Source: CAVQZC01 sp963718315 (GTDB taxonomy: Bacteria; Actinomycetota; Thermoleophilia; Gaiellales; JAICJC01). Taken from it: a DNA stretch of 64,000 bases. Below, piece after piece: positions 1 to 7,616 of the stretch. The translations under genes and the position numbers were made by a program. The stretch covers positions 62,001-126,000 of the forward strand of contig CAVQZC010000010.1 in assembly GCA_963718315.1 (NCBI GenBank), in the 5' to 3' direction. Numbering within the stretch: position 1 is the first letter of the stretch; every line of letters begins with the position of its first letter. Under the pieces are notes generated by a model. The model searched no databases. It saw only the letters and a list, made by a program, of their open reading frames with translations, and had not been told where the DNA came from.

Positions 1-1
1 T

Positions 2-745
2 GAGGAAGCTGCAGCGGCAGACCTGCTGGCCGGCGGCCGGCTCCAGCTCGGGGTCAGCCGTGGCTCGCCCGAGCCGGCCTGGCACGGCGCCGAGGCGTTC
101 GGCTACTCGATGGACGACGCACGTGAGAAGACCGCGCTGTTCCGCGCGGCGATAGCCGGCGCCGGCGTTGTCCGTGCTGACGCAGGCGGCCAGCCTGGCG
201 AGGCGATGCTTGCGATTCAACCGCAGTCGCCAGGGCTCGCCGATCGCATCTGGTGGGGATCCGGCACGCGCGAGAGCGCTATCTGGGCGGGCGAGCAGGG
301 CATGAACCTGATGAGCTCAACGCTCCTGCTGGAGGACACGCAGGTGCCATTCGACCAGCTCCAGGCCGAGCAGATCTCGCTGTTCCGGGAAGCCTGGACT
401 GCCGCCGGCCATCCCGGAGAGCCGCGCGTGTCCGTCAGCCGCAGCGTCATGCCGATCACCTCTGACCTCGATCGCCGGCTGTTCGGTTCCGACGAGAACG
501 AGGACCAGGTCGGCTGGCTCGACGGCGCGATCAGTCGGTTCGGGCGCAGCTACACCGGAGAGCCCGACCGCATCGCCGAAGAGCTGTCCCAGGACGCGGC
601 CGTGCTGGCCGCCGACACCGTCCTGCTGACGGTGCCCAGCCAGCTCGGAGTCGACTACAACGCCGCGATGCTGGAGACGATCGCCCGCGAGATCGCACCG
701 TCCATCGGCTGGAGCCCGCACGCGGTGGACGAACCCGTCCGATAG
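2..745 (+). CDS. LLM-class flavin-dependent oxidoreductase (luciferase-like), 5'-truncated by window edge
   Basis: The reading frame is open from the first bases of the window and runs 247 codons to a TAG at 743-745, so this is the C-terminal part of a longer gene. The stretch G-G-R-L-Q-L-G-V-S-R-G near the start is the conserved strand-loop of bacterial luciferase-like (TIM-barrel, F420- or FMN-dependent) monooxygenases, and the later W-W-G-S-G segment is also typical of the family. The protein would be a cytosolic oxidoreductase; substrate and cofactor cannot be read from this fragment. The first ATG inside (110) is not the true start because the family motif lies upstream of it. The gene is convergent with the next one. 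Confidence 0.8.
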   Translation, partial: EEAAAADLLAGGRLQLGVSRGSPEPAWHGAEAFGYSMDDAREKTALFRAAIAGAGVVRADAGGQPGEAMLAIQPQSPGLADRIWWGSGTRESAIWAGEQGMNLMSSTLLLEDTQVPFDQLQAEQISLFREAWTAAGHPGEPRVSVSRSVMPITSDLDRRLFGSDENEDQVGWLDGAISRFGRSYTGEPDRIAEELSQDAAVLAADTVLLTVPSQLGVDYNAAMLETIAREIAPSIGWSPHAVDEPVR

Positions 746-766
746 CAAGCGCGCCGCCGGTGGGTG

Positions 767-2449
767 CTACTGACCCTGGGCGGCGAGCGTCTGTGACACC
801 TGCTGGTAGACGTCGGCCGAGATCTGGCCTGCGCGGTAGGACTTCTCCAGAGCCGCTCGCGGGGTGATCGCAACCTCCAGCTCGAACATCGAGTCGTCCC
901 ACTCGGCGTTCAGCCCCTTCTCGACGTTCGCCTTGATATGAACGTCCTTGACGACGACCGCGTCCCCGTCGTCGTAGGCACCGCCCACCTTCCACATCCA
1001 GACCGGCCAGGAGACGGATCCGACGCGGACCCCCCGGCCGCCGCCCTCGATGACGCCCGGCTGGTCGACGAGCTTGCCCTTGCGGTCCATTCGAGCGAAC
1101 TCACCCCGCATGCGGATCTCGGGGTCGGCGTACTGGTCGATGCCGCGTTCGTGGAGCCAGGCACGCTGGGCCTCGTGCACGATGGCGTTCACGTCCGGAT
1201 CACTCGGACCTGCGAACGCACCGGCCACGGGCCCGGCATATCCCGGGGAGGCACCGATCTGACCTCGGATCCCTCCCGGTCCCATCGACTGCGGAAACAG
1301 GTTGAGGTCGAGGAGGCGGTTCTTGATCGCTGAGGTGGTCAGAACATCCCGCTCGCCGTGGGAGAACATCCTGATGGAGTCCTCGAGCGTGGCGACCCAC
1401 TGAATCCAGAACTTCCGCTCGATCGCATCGGCGGGCTCCAGCGGCTGGGACATGATCGCGGCCGCCGTTCGCTGGAAGACGCCGACCGTCTCCATCGAGC
1501 GAGCGAAGAGGGTTTGACCGTCGCGGTCCACCTTCTGGAGGTCCTGCATCTGCTGGGCGAGGTTGCCGGGCCGGTGATGACCTGCCAGCTGCTTCGCGAG
1601 CTGCAGCGCCTCTACCGCGAGATGTCCCTGCTCAGCACCCCGCGTGCTCAAGGTGTCCGGCAGCGCATCGATCAGAGCACCGGACTGAGCGAACAGCTGC
1701 TTGTACTTATCGAGCGCCGAGGCGCCGCCGCGCCCAGCGGTGTCGGTCGCCTTCGCCCCCTCGCCGATAGCCTGGAGTCCTTTCCCGGCCGCCATCTCGG
1801 TCGTCTTGATCCCGACGTGGTGCAGCGCCTGCGTCCCGAGGGTCTCGTGAGCGTGATGGGCGACGTGGCCGACCACGTTGCGGTAGTCCCGGTTCATGAA
1901 CTCCGACCACGAGACCTCCCAGATCGCGTCCGCCTCCTTCAGCGCGGCTGCGGCGATCAACTCCTCCCCGATCAGCGGGAACAGCACTCCCAGCGCCAGA
2001 TCCTGGATCATCTCGCTGATCCTCTCGGCACGCTCGATCTCTTCGTCCGCCTCTCGCAGCGTCCCGCTGAACTCCTTCCACGCCTCATCCCACGCTTCGC
2101 CGATCTCCCTCAGGTGCTGGTGGGCTTCTTTCAGCTGGTCGATCGACTCCTTGTTGGCAGCAGCCAGCTCGTCCGCCCGCTTCGTGGCGTGCTCGGAGAT
2201 CGTTTCCAGGGTTTGGTCGTCCGACACCGGGGCCTGCCCCTGGTGTGCCGCGCCGGGCGGCTGGCGGGCGATTCGAAGCCGACCTCCGCCGACAATACGC
2301 GCGACGGCGCGGTTGCCCGCTGTCTGCTGGAGCTGCATGACGGAGGCAGCGGGACCGGTCAGCTCAGACTCCGGGTCCTCGGTCGGTGCCCCATGCAGCG
2401 ACCCTTGCACGCGCACCTTCGAGTCTCTGACCGCACCGGGACGGCTCAC
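767..2449 (-). CDS. Large protein with eCIS-effector-like LQ-TAGN motif
   Basis: The 560-residue product starts at a GTG (2449) placed 6 nt after a TAGAGT -10 box. Residues about 38-50 read LQQTAGNRAVARI, the short motif found near the N-terminus of many proteins linked to extracellular contractile injection systems, often together with DUF4157. The next part is helical (about 85-150, rich in E, A and K, coiled-coil-like), followed by a mixed helical region with small hydrophobic patches around 155-180 and a more beta-rich C-terminal part (about 430-530). There is no signal peptide. No sheath, baseplate or AAA gene of an injection system is in the window. The C-terminal part could be a toxin or other effector domain, but I do not recognise it. 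Confidence 0.6.
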   Translation of the reverse strand: MSRPGAVRDSKVRVQGSLHGAPTEDPESELTGPAASVMQLQQTAGNRAVARIVGGGRLRIARQPPGAAHQGQAPVSDDQTLETISEHATKRADELAAANKESIDQLKEAHQHLREIGEAWDEAWKEFSGTLREADEEIERAERISEMIQDLALGVLFPLIGEELIAAAALKEADAIWEVSWSEFMNRDYRNVVGHVAHHAHETLGTQALHHVGIKTTEMAAGKGLQAIGEGAKATDTAGRGGASALDKYKQLFAQSGALIDALPDTLSTRGAEQGHLAVEALQLAKQLAGHHRPGNLAQQMQDLQKVDRDGQTLFARSMETVGVFQRTAAAIMSQPLEPADAIERKFWIQWVATLEDSIRMFSHGERDVLTTSAIKNRLLDLNLFPQSMGPGGIRGQIGASPGYAGPVAGAFAGPSDPDVNAIVHEAQRAWLHERGIDQYADPEIRMRGEFARMDRKGKLVDQPGVIEGGGRGVRVGSVSWPVWMWKVGGAYDDGDAVVVKDVHIKANVEKGLNAEWDDSMFELEVAITPRAALEKSYRAGQISADVYQQVSQTLAAQGQ

Positions 2450-2455
2450 GGGAAG

Positions 2456-2461
2456 ACTCTA
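2456..2461 (-). promoter_or_regulatory. -10 box TAGAGT for the 767-2449 gene
   Basis: Read on the minus strand, TAGAGT lies exactly 6 nt before the GTG start at 2449, so the transcript should be leaderless. No clear -35 was found. Confidence 0.5.
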
Positions 2462-2480
2462 CCCTTCCCGCGCGGCGACG

Positions 2481-2681
2481 TTACGGAAGCAGCCGAACGG
2501 CGGTGCCGCGGAGGGTGGCCTCTTTCTGCAGCTTCCGCAGCGCGACCCAGACCAGGCCGCTCACGCACGCCGCCCGGAAGCGATCGGTCGGGTCGCGGCG
2601 GACGGTGAGCATCGCGGCGGCGCACTGGAGGCAGAGCAGCACGGCCAGCAGCGCGAAGCGGCGATGGACATCGGGCTTCAT
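2481..2681 (-). CDS. Small hydrophobic protein, unknown
   Basis: A 66-residue product with a hydrophobic segment at residues 9-25 and a second weaker one at 38-49, so probably membrane associated. An ATG at 2681 sits 6 nt after the hexamer TAGATT (2688-2693, minus strand), the same spacing seen at other starts in this window; this supports the call over the overlapping plus-strand frame. It lies 31 bp upstream of the eCIS-motif gene on the same strand. No family recognised. Confidence 0.5.
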   Translation of the reverse strand: MKPDVHRRFALLAVLLCLQCAAAMLTVRRDPTDRFRAACVSGLVWVALRKLQKEATLRGTAVRLLP

Positions 2682-2687
2682 GCCGTG

Positions 2688-2693
2688 AATCTA
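2688..2693 (-). promoter_or_regulatory. -10 box TAGATT for the small gene at 2481-2681
   Basis: Minus-strand TAGATT with a 6-nt gap to the ATG at 2681. It lies only about 65 bp from the divergent kelch promoter, so the two transcription units share a short intergenic control region. Confidence 0.45.
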
Positions 2694-2757
2694 GCGCACT
2701 GTGCTCAGCTCGAGTGGTGTGCTGAGCCTCAGCACCGCCGGTCGCAGGGCGGCGGTG

Positions 2758-2763
2758 TACGAT
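2758..2763 (+). promoter_or_regulatory. -10 box TACGAT for the kelch gene
   Basis: TACGAT with a 6-nt gap to the GTG at 2770. It decides that start over the upstream in-frame GTG at 2701, which would lie before the promoter. Confidence 0.5.
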
Positions 2764-2769
2764 CGCGCC

Positions 2770-3792
2770 GTGCGGGGATGGGGACTTCGACTCCTGCTGG
2801 CTGGGGCGGTGCTGCTAACAGTGGCGGCCGCCGGCGTCGCCCACGCTTCCACCGCATCTCACTGGAAGCGGGTCGCGCAGCTACCAGATCCGGAGAACCT
2901 GGCCGGCCCGGCAGTGGTCAACGGGAAGGTCTACCTGGTCGGCGGCGAGTCCAACGGCGAGTACGGCTACGACACGATTCAGGCGTTCACGCCTTCGACC
3001 GGCACCTGGGCGATGGCGCCGTTCAAGCTACCGGTGCACAGGTGGGGGCCGGAAGTGGCGGTTGTGAACAGCCTGATCTACGTGGTCGGCGGCAACGCCA
3101 ACACCTTCGACTTCTTCGGCACCGCGAACGCGTACGTCATCGACCCCAGGACCGGCACCGTCACGAGGATCGCGCCGATGCCGATCAGGACATCCGCCGG
3201 CGTCGCCGTCCCTGTCTCGATAGGAGGGCAGGACGAGCTGATGGTGATCGGCGGCGTGCAGAGCGTCGATGGACCGGAGCAGAGCGCCGACAACCCCGTG
3301 CACGAACCAACTCCGGTCTACGCGTATAGCCCGAAGACGAACACGTGGAAGCGGCTTGCCAGCCTGCCCGGTAAGAACGCGCTCGACTACGGCTGGGCCG
3401 TCAACGATGCCCATACCGTCTACTACTGGGGCGGCACCCAGGATCTGATCTACGGGCCGGTCAATCGCACCATGTATCGATACGACGCGACTGCCAACAC
3501 GTGGGAGAAGGAGACCACGCTCCCCACTCCCCTTGCAGGGATGGCAGCAGGCGCCGTCGGCACCGACGGGCGCATCTATCTGGTCGGAACGGACGGCAAA
3601 GGCCGGCAGGTGCGAAGCTACGCCCCCGGCGGCACCTGGCGGACAGGCCCCGCGATCCCGCACACGCTGGGCCCCCGTACCGTCGCCGTCTTCGACGGGA
3701 CGCTGTACGCGCTTGGTGGGACGACACTGGACAGGGACGGCGAGGCGTTCGTCGCCCCGTTCGCCTGGACGCTCCAGACGAAGAGCCCCTAG
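2770..3792 (+). CDS. Secreted kelch-repeat beta-propeller protein
   Basis: The GTG at 2770 gives a 340-residue product with a classic signal peptide (residues 1-27, hydrophobic core LLLAGAVLLTVAAAG, AHA cleavage region). Six kelch blades are visible from the recurring hydrophobic-(V/L)-G-G turns: VYLVGG, IYVVGG, LMVIGG, VYYWGG, IYLVGT and LYALGG, each followed by a W or Y. This is enough for a complete six-bladed propeller. Kelch propellers bind carbohydrate or protein, or serve as oxidase or lyase scaffolds; no catalytic residues stand out, so the ligand is unknown. It is exported and probably acts outside the membrane. A start at 2701 would bury the signal peptide behind 23 charged residues. 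Confidence 0.8.
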   Translation: MRGWGLRLLLAGAVLLTVAAAGVAHASTASHWKRVAQLPDPENLAGPAVVNGKVYLVGGESNGEYGYDTIQAFTPSTGTWAMAPFKLPVHRWGPEVAVVNSLIYVVGGNANTFDFFGTANAYVIDPRTGTVTRIAPMPIRTSAGVAVPVSIGGQDELMVIGGVQSVDGPEQSADNPVHEPTPVYAYSPKTNTWKRLASLPGKNALDYGWAVNDAHTVYYWGGTQDLIYGPVNRTMYRYDATANTWEKETTLPTPLAGMAAGAVGTDGRIYLVGTDGKGRQVRSYAPGGTWRTGPAIPHTLGPRTVAVFDGTLYALGGTTLDRDGEAFVAPFAWTLQTKSP

Positions 3793-3861
3793 GCGGCCCT
3801 TTGGCGGCGCCCGCCGTCTGGGGGTAGGGTGCAGCCCTGGTTGTCCGGCAATCGAGGGGTG

Positions 3862-5475
3862 ATGGCGGTGCCGGGTGCGATGTGTGGTGTGAGGGGCAGG
3901 GTCGTGACCATGGACGCGCGGGATTCGGTCATCCCGGATGGCGTCGTCTGGGTGCGTGATGACTCGATCGTCGCCGTCACGCCGGCCGCCGAGCCCGCGC
4001 CCGACGGGTTTGCGGGTGTCACCCCGGTCAGCACCGGGGGCACGCTGTATCCGGGGCTGATCGAGCTGCACAACCACCTGAGCTACAACGCGTTGCAGCT
4101 CTGGCAGGTGCCTCGGCGATACGAGAACCGGGGTCAGTGGTCGGATCCGACCGCGAATCCCGACTACCGCAAGCTGATCAGCGGGCCGATGGGGGTGATC
4201 GGCAAGTTGCCGACCATCGTGCCGTCGCTGGTGCGCTACGTGGAGGCGAAGTGCCTGCTCGCCGGGGTGACCACCAGCCAGGGAATCGCGCTGTCCTCCA
4301 ACCCCGGGATCCCGACTTTCTACCAGGGCGTGATCCGCAACACCGACCAGCCGGACAGCCCTCGCCTGACACGATCGCCGGCGCGGATCTCGGATGTCGC
4401 CGCCGACGGAGCGGGCCCGTTCGAGACCGAGCTCGAGTCCGACCACAGACTGCTGCTGCACCTGGCCGAGGGCGTCGGCGCGACCGCGCACCGGTACTTC
4501 GAGGATCTCCAGCTCGCGGACGGCTCGTGGGCGATCAGCCCGCACCTGATCGGAATCCACAGCGTCGCACTGACCGCGCCTGACATCGAGATCGTCAAGG
4601 CGCACGGCGGCAGCATGGTCTGGTCGCCGCTCTCCAACCTGCTGCTCTACGGGCAGACCGCCCAGATCGGCGAGTTCCACGACCAGGGTGTCGCGATCGG
4701 CCTGGGCAGCGACTGGTCACCGTCGGGCAGCAAGAACCTGCTCGGGGAGCTGAAGGTCGCGTACGAGTACAACCGCAACCAGCCCGGCGGCTCGATCTTC
4801 AGCGCCGAAGACCTGGTCAGGATGGTGACCTCGGAAGCTGCCGCAATCCTTGACTGGAGCGCGGCACTGGGATCGATCGAGCCGGGCAAGCTCGCCGACC
4901 TGATGGTGATCGACTCGACCAACCGCTACTACCACCAGGCGCTGATCGACGCTACCGAGCGCGACGTGATCCTGGTGATGGTCGGCGGCACGATCTGCGC
5001 CGGCCGCCCAGACCTCCTGCCCACCGGTGAGGCGGTCACCGTCGGCGGAGAGATCCGGCACCTCGACTTCCAGACGCCGGGTGCCGACCCCCGGGTGGCG
5101 CCGGTCACGCTCGCCCAGGCTACCCAGACGCTCACCGACGCGCTCCACAACGTGCCCGAGCTCGCCGCCACACCGGCGGCGCGGGTCGACGGGGCAGAGA
5201 TGGCTGCCGGGGGCGGGATGACGCTCCAGCTGGACGAGATCGAACCGACCGGCAGCGACTTCCGGCTCCATCCCGATCACGGGTTCCCCTCGCCGATCCC
5301 CGAGGTCGTCGCGGCCCAACCGCCGCTGTCGGACATCCTCGTCCCGCTGACGCTCGACGGGCTGACCGCCGTCGACGACGCGAGCTTCTTCGAGACGCTC
5401 GGCGGGGAGATGAACCTGCCCGAGTACCTGGCGCCGGCGCTGGCCGCCGCCTACGGGCACGCCTTAGATGATTGA
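3862..5475 (+). CDS. Amidohydrolase-superfamily metal-dependent hydrolase
   Basis: The 537-residue product has the cytosine deaminase/guanine deaminase-like amidohydrolase layout. Metal ligands can be placed: H70-N-H72 on strand 1 (an HxH pair), H200 in HLAEG, H233 in GIHS, and D284 in GSDW. These are followed by the usual C-terminal G-S-I-E-P-G-K-L-A-D-L motif at about residue 340. A C-terminal extension of about 130 residues after the small beta-domain is unusual. Reaction: hydrolysis of an amide or amidine bond in a ring or side chain; substrate unknown. The ATG at 3862 has GAGGGG just upstream. A -10-like TAGGGT at 3825-3830 could also support the in-frame TTG at 3841. The stop codon lies inside the left arm of an inverted repeat. 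Confidence 0.8.
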   Translation: MAVPGAMCGVRGRVVTMDARDSVIPDGVVWVRDDSIVAVTPAAEPAPDGFAGVTPVSTGGTLYPGLIELHNHLSYNALQLWQVPRRYENRGQWSDPTANPDYRKLISGPMGVIGKLPTIVPSLVRYVEAKCLLAGVTTSQGIALSSNPGIPTFYQGVIRNTDQPDSPRLTRSPARISDVAADGAGPFETELESDHRLLLHLAEGVGATAHRYFEDLQLADGSWAISPHLIGIHSVALTAPDIEIVKAHGGSMVWSPLSNLLLYGQTAQIGEFHDQGVAIGLGSDWSPSGSKNLLGELKVAYEYNRNQPGGSIFSAEDLVRMVTSEAAAILDWSAALGSIEPGKLADLMVIDSTNRYYHQALIDATERDVILVMVGGTICAGRPDLLPTGEAVTVGGEIRHLDFQTPGADPRVAPVTLAQATQTLTDALHNVPELAATPAARVDGAEMAAGGGMTLQLDEIEPTGSDFRLHPDHGFPSPIPEVVAAQPPLSDILVPLTLDGLTAVDDASFFETLGGEMNLPEYLAPALAAAYGHALDD

Positions 5476-5552
5476 CCGATATCTCTCGCGGGCCTGGTCG
5501 CTGCGGAAAGTTGGGGGGCAATTTCGGTTGGGGTGGCTGCGCCTGTGAACCT

Positions 5553-5566
5553 GCACCTCGCGGTGC
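5553..5566. repeat. Small hairpin within the inverted-end element
   Basis: GCACC (5553-5557) and GGTGC (5562-5566) are perfect complements around a TCGC loop. Confidence 0.4.
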
Positions 5567-5571
5567 CCGCA

Positions 5572-5605
5572 TGGCACGTCAATACGACCCGGTATTGACG
5601 CGCCA
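5572..5605. repeat. 14-bp stem hairpin within the inverted-end element
   Basis: Positions 5572-5585 and 5592-5605 pair at 13 of 14 positions around a 6-nt loop (GACCCG). The core is GTCAATAC/GTATTGAC. No U-tract follows, so it is not a typical terminator; it may be an operator, an RNA structure or an element end. Confidence 0.6.
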
Positions 5606-5685
5606 TCCGTTCAGCGCGAGGCACGGGTTCTCGCCGCCCAGGACACCACGGAGATATCGATCAATCATCTAGAGGAGGGTCGCAG

Positions 5686-6519
5686 GTGACCGCCAACATC
5701 GAGTTCGATCCCGGCTACGGGGCCGAGCCCTGGGCCACGCTCTGTCGCAGCTATCCCGGTGAGGACGTCTACGGGCCGGCACACTTCCGGACCGAGTGGG
5801 GGCCGATCTTCCACCGTGGCCGCCTCGACGGCAGCGCCCGCGTCCTCCTGATCGGCCAGGACCCCGCGCAGCACGAAGCCATCGCCCGCCGAATCCTGAT
5901 CGGCGAGGCGGGACAGCGCACCCAGGGCTTCCTTCAGAAGCTCGGCATCACCCAGAGCTACGTCATGATCAACACCTACCTCTACAGCGTCTACGGCAGC
6001 GCTCCGGCTCAGACCCAGGACATCGCCGATTACCGCCACCGGTGGCTCAACGCCATCCACGACCAGAACGACCTGGACGCCATCGTCAGCCTCGGCGGGC
6101 AGGCCGACCGCGCCTACCACACCTGGATCACCCAGGCCGCGCCGGCCGGGGCGTCCGCCATCGCCTATCAGCACATCACCCACCCCACGGCGGCCGAGTC
6201 CGGCGCCGCCAGCGGCCAGGGCAGCTATGCGAGCCTGGTCAAGGCGCTGCTCGAGAACTGGAATACCGGCCTCCAGGCCCTCCATCCGCAGATCTCCCAT
6301 CCCGACATCCCCACCCCGCTCGCCCTCTACGGCGACAGCTTCCAGCCCTCGGACGACGTCGCGATCCCGCCCGGCGACCTGCCGGCGGGCCTGCCCGCCT
6401 GGATGCGAAGCCTCGAGCCCTGGGCCGACCGCACCGGCACCACCGCCGACGCCAAACGCGCCACCATCACCATCACGATCCCCCAGGACGACCGCACCTG
6501 GGACGCCCCGGCGGGCTGA
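5686..6519 (+). CDS. Uracil-DNA glycosylase superfamily-like protein
   Basis: The 277-residue product starts at a GTG 8 nt after an AGGAGGG ribosome site. Residues about 52-62 read VLLIGQDPAQH, matching motif A of uracil-DNA glycosylases (GQDPY in Ung), with the usual Tyr replaced. A later ITHPTA (about residue 166) matches motif B (HPS), and an LGGQADRAY segment at about 140 resembles the fold's conserved central strand. UDG-superfamily enzymes remove uracil or related bases from DNA, but the family also contains proteins of unknown activity. Because the motif A Tyr and the motif B Ser both differ, activity is uncertain. The C-terminal 80 residues are proline-rich and probably disordered. 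Confidence 0.65.
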   Translation: MTANIEFDPGYGAEPWATLCRSYPGEDVYGPAHFRTEWGPIFHRGRLDGSARVLLIGQDPAQHEAIARRILIGEAGQRTQGFLQKLGITQSYVMINTYLYSVYGSAPAQTQDIADYRHRWLNAIHDQNDLDAIVSLGGQADRAYHTWITQAAPAGASAIAYQHITHPTAAESGAASGQGSYASLVKALLENWNTGLQALHPQISHPDIPTPLALYGDSFQPSDDVAIPPGDLPAGLPAWMRSLEPWADRTGTTADAKRATITITIPQDDRTWDAPAG

Positions 6520-6526
6520 ATACGGG

Positions 6527-6532
6527 TACAGT
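6527..6532 (+). promoter_or_regulatory. -10 box TACAGT for the zinc-ribbon-like small gene
   Basis: TACAGT with a 6-nt gap to the ATG at 6539; implies a leaderless message. Confidence 0.5.
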
Positions 6533-6538
6533 CCGCGT

Positions 6539-6739
6539 ATGGCCCACGCTCAGGAACATGTACCCGAGTCAGCGCGCCTCCACCATCGGATGTGCGGGGA
6601 ATGTGGCAGGGTGACCGTCCAGTGGATGACCCGCGAGCGGGCGATCGAAGAGCTGGACGGGACGATCACGCCGGGAGTGAGCACGTGGCATTGCTCCACG
6701 CTCACACCTGCCGGTTTTCACCGCGCCGCCTCGTCGTAG
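6539..6739 (+). CDS. Small protein with Cys-x2-Cys and W-H-C (zinc-ribbon-like)
   Basis: A 66-residue product with MCGECG at about residues 19-24 and TWHC near residue 51, a spacing that could bind one zinc ion with three Cys and one His. The ATG is preceded by a well-placed -10 box, which argues that it is expressed. Longer in-frame starts reach back into the UDG-like gene and are not credible. Function unknown. Confidence 0.5.
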   Translation: MAHAQEHVPESARLHHRMCGECGRVTVQWMTRERAIEELDGTITPGVSTWHCSTLTPAGFHRAASS

Positions 6740-6763
6740 CCCAACCGCGCCCGGGGGTTAGGG

Positions 6764-6973
6764 TTAGGGCGTCGGCGTGGGTGGATACAGGTGCGCGAAC
6801 TTGAACAGCGAGTCGTCGTCGCCGGTCACTTCGCCCAGCTTCCACCCTCGTGCGAGCTTGCGCCGGACATCGGCGTGATCCTCGACGGTGGCGTTGTAGG
6901 GGATCCGGATCGTCTCGCTGTCCCCGGCCTGATACCCGGCCGGCCGCTCCCCGGAGCTGAAACTGTTCGCCAT
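6764..6973 (-). CDS. Small hydrophilic protein, unknown
   Basis: A 69-residue product with no membrane segment, mixed charge and a Pro-Thr-rich C-terminus. A TAGGGT -10 box (6983-6988, minus strand) lies 9 nt upstream of the ATG. The central part (DHADVRRKLARGWKLGE) looks like a short amphipathic helix. No family recognised. It is convergent with the small gene before it. Confidence 0.55.
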   Translation of the reverse strand: MANSFSSGERPAGYQAGDSETIRIPYNATVEDHADVRRKLARGWKLGEVTGDDDSLFKFAHLYPPTPTP

Positions 6974-7034
6974 CGTCCGTCCACCCTATCAGGGCGAGCT
7001 CGAGGCAAGGCGAATCCTGCGCGCCCCGCCGATC

Positions 7035-7574
7035 TCACCAGACCTCGCCGGGCCGCCATTCGCAGGTCAGGAGCGAGGCGGGACCACCCGCAGGCGCACC
7101 ACCCGGGAAGCGGACGAATACGCCGCCGTCCTCCTCCGGTGTGAGCCGCACGTCGTCGTCGACCCGGACCCCGGTTCTCCCCGGCCATCGCCGCCAGCCC
7201 AGCCGCTCGTAGAACGGCGCGCGACCGGTGTTGAGCGCTCCCAGCTCGTAGGTGCGGTCGATGAACGCCGTGAGGTCGCGGACGACCAGCGTTCCGAGGC
7301 CTCGTCCCTGTCGATCCGGGAGGGTCGCCACCGCCTCGACGTACCCTGTCAACAGCGGCCGGCCGTCGAGCTCGAGCACCCGCTCGACCACCGACGCGTG
7401 AGAGACCATCTTCCCGCGGTCGCTGAGGATGAAGTGCACGCCGCCCCTCGCAGACCGCCAGTCGTTGTCGTCGAAGGTCTCGCTTGTGACGGTCCACGCC
7501 GCGTCGCAGAGGGCACGCACCTCGGCCAGTTCGGTCGCGGAGAGCTCGGACGTCGGCAACGATACGACCTGCAC
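7035..7574 (-). CDS. AAC(2')-I-like GNAT acetyltransferase
   Basis: The 179-residue product has the GNAT fold with the acetyl-CoA pyrophosphate loop DRQGRGLGT at about residues 87-95. The ends match aminoglycoside 2'-N-acetyltransferases in particular: an early D-D-N-D-W-x(5)-G-G-x-H block, GYVEAVA before the CoA loop, and the closing C-E-W-R-P-G-E-V-W, which is nearly the same as the C-terminus of mycobacterial AAC(2')-I (CDWRAGDVW). Such enzymes acetylate the 2'-amino group of aminoglycosides, and in mycobacteria they are chromosomal and intrinsic. Whether this copy acts on a drug, a cell-wall sugar or another amine cannot be told. GTG start with -10 TAGACT (7581-7586) 6 nt upstream. Confidence 0.75.
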   Translation of the reverse strand: MQVVSLPTSELSATELAEVRALCDAAWTVTSETFDDNDWRSARGGVHFILSDRGKMVSHASVVERVLELDGRPLLTGYVEAVATLPDRQGRGLGTLVVRDLTAFIDRTYELGALNTGRAPFYERLGWRRWPGRTGVRVDDDVRLTPEEDGGVFVRFPGGAPAGGPASLLTCEWRPGEVW

Positions 7575-7580
7575 GCTCCG

Positions 7581-7586
7581 AGTCTA
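7581..7586 (-). promoter_or_regulatory. -10 box TAGACT for the AAC(2')-like gene
   Basis: Minus-strand TAGACT, 6 nt from the GTG at 7574. The divergent VOC gene instead has a Shine-Dalgarno site, so the 42-bp gap carries one leaderless start and one leadered start. Confidence 0.5.
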
Positions 7587-7616
7587 CGGAGAGAGCGTCG
7601 AGTAAAGGAGGAGGCA

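Larger units (their letters stand above)
5465..5671. mobile_element. MITE-like element with 21-bp inverted ends and TA borders (candidate)
   Basis: Positions 5465-5485 and 5651-5671 are inverted copies of each other with 20 of 21 bases matching, separated by 165 bp. Each arm ends outward in TA, as expected if a Tc1/mariner- or IS630-type transposase had duplicated a TA target. The element carries no ORF of its own that looks real but holds two internal hairpins. The left arm contains the stop codon of the amidohydrolase; the right arm ends 2 bp before the Shine-Dalgarno site of the next gene. The alternative is a large stem-loop regulatory RNA between the two genes. Confidence 0.45.

Noticed and set aside
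1358..2608. 416-codon plus-strand frame opposite the eCIS-motif gene
   Set aside because: Arg/Leu-rich shadow of the minus-strand gene with no promoter or domain.
3028..4680. 550-codon minus-strand frame across the kelch and amidohydrolase genes
   Set aside because: Spans two genes with clear motifs on the other strand; Arg/Asp/Val-rich shadow composition.
6757..6770. GTTAGGGTTAGGG, a telomere-like double TTAGGG repeat
   Set aside because: Only two units, and it forms the stop region of the small minus-strand gene; coincidence.
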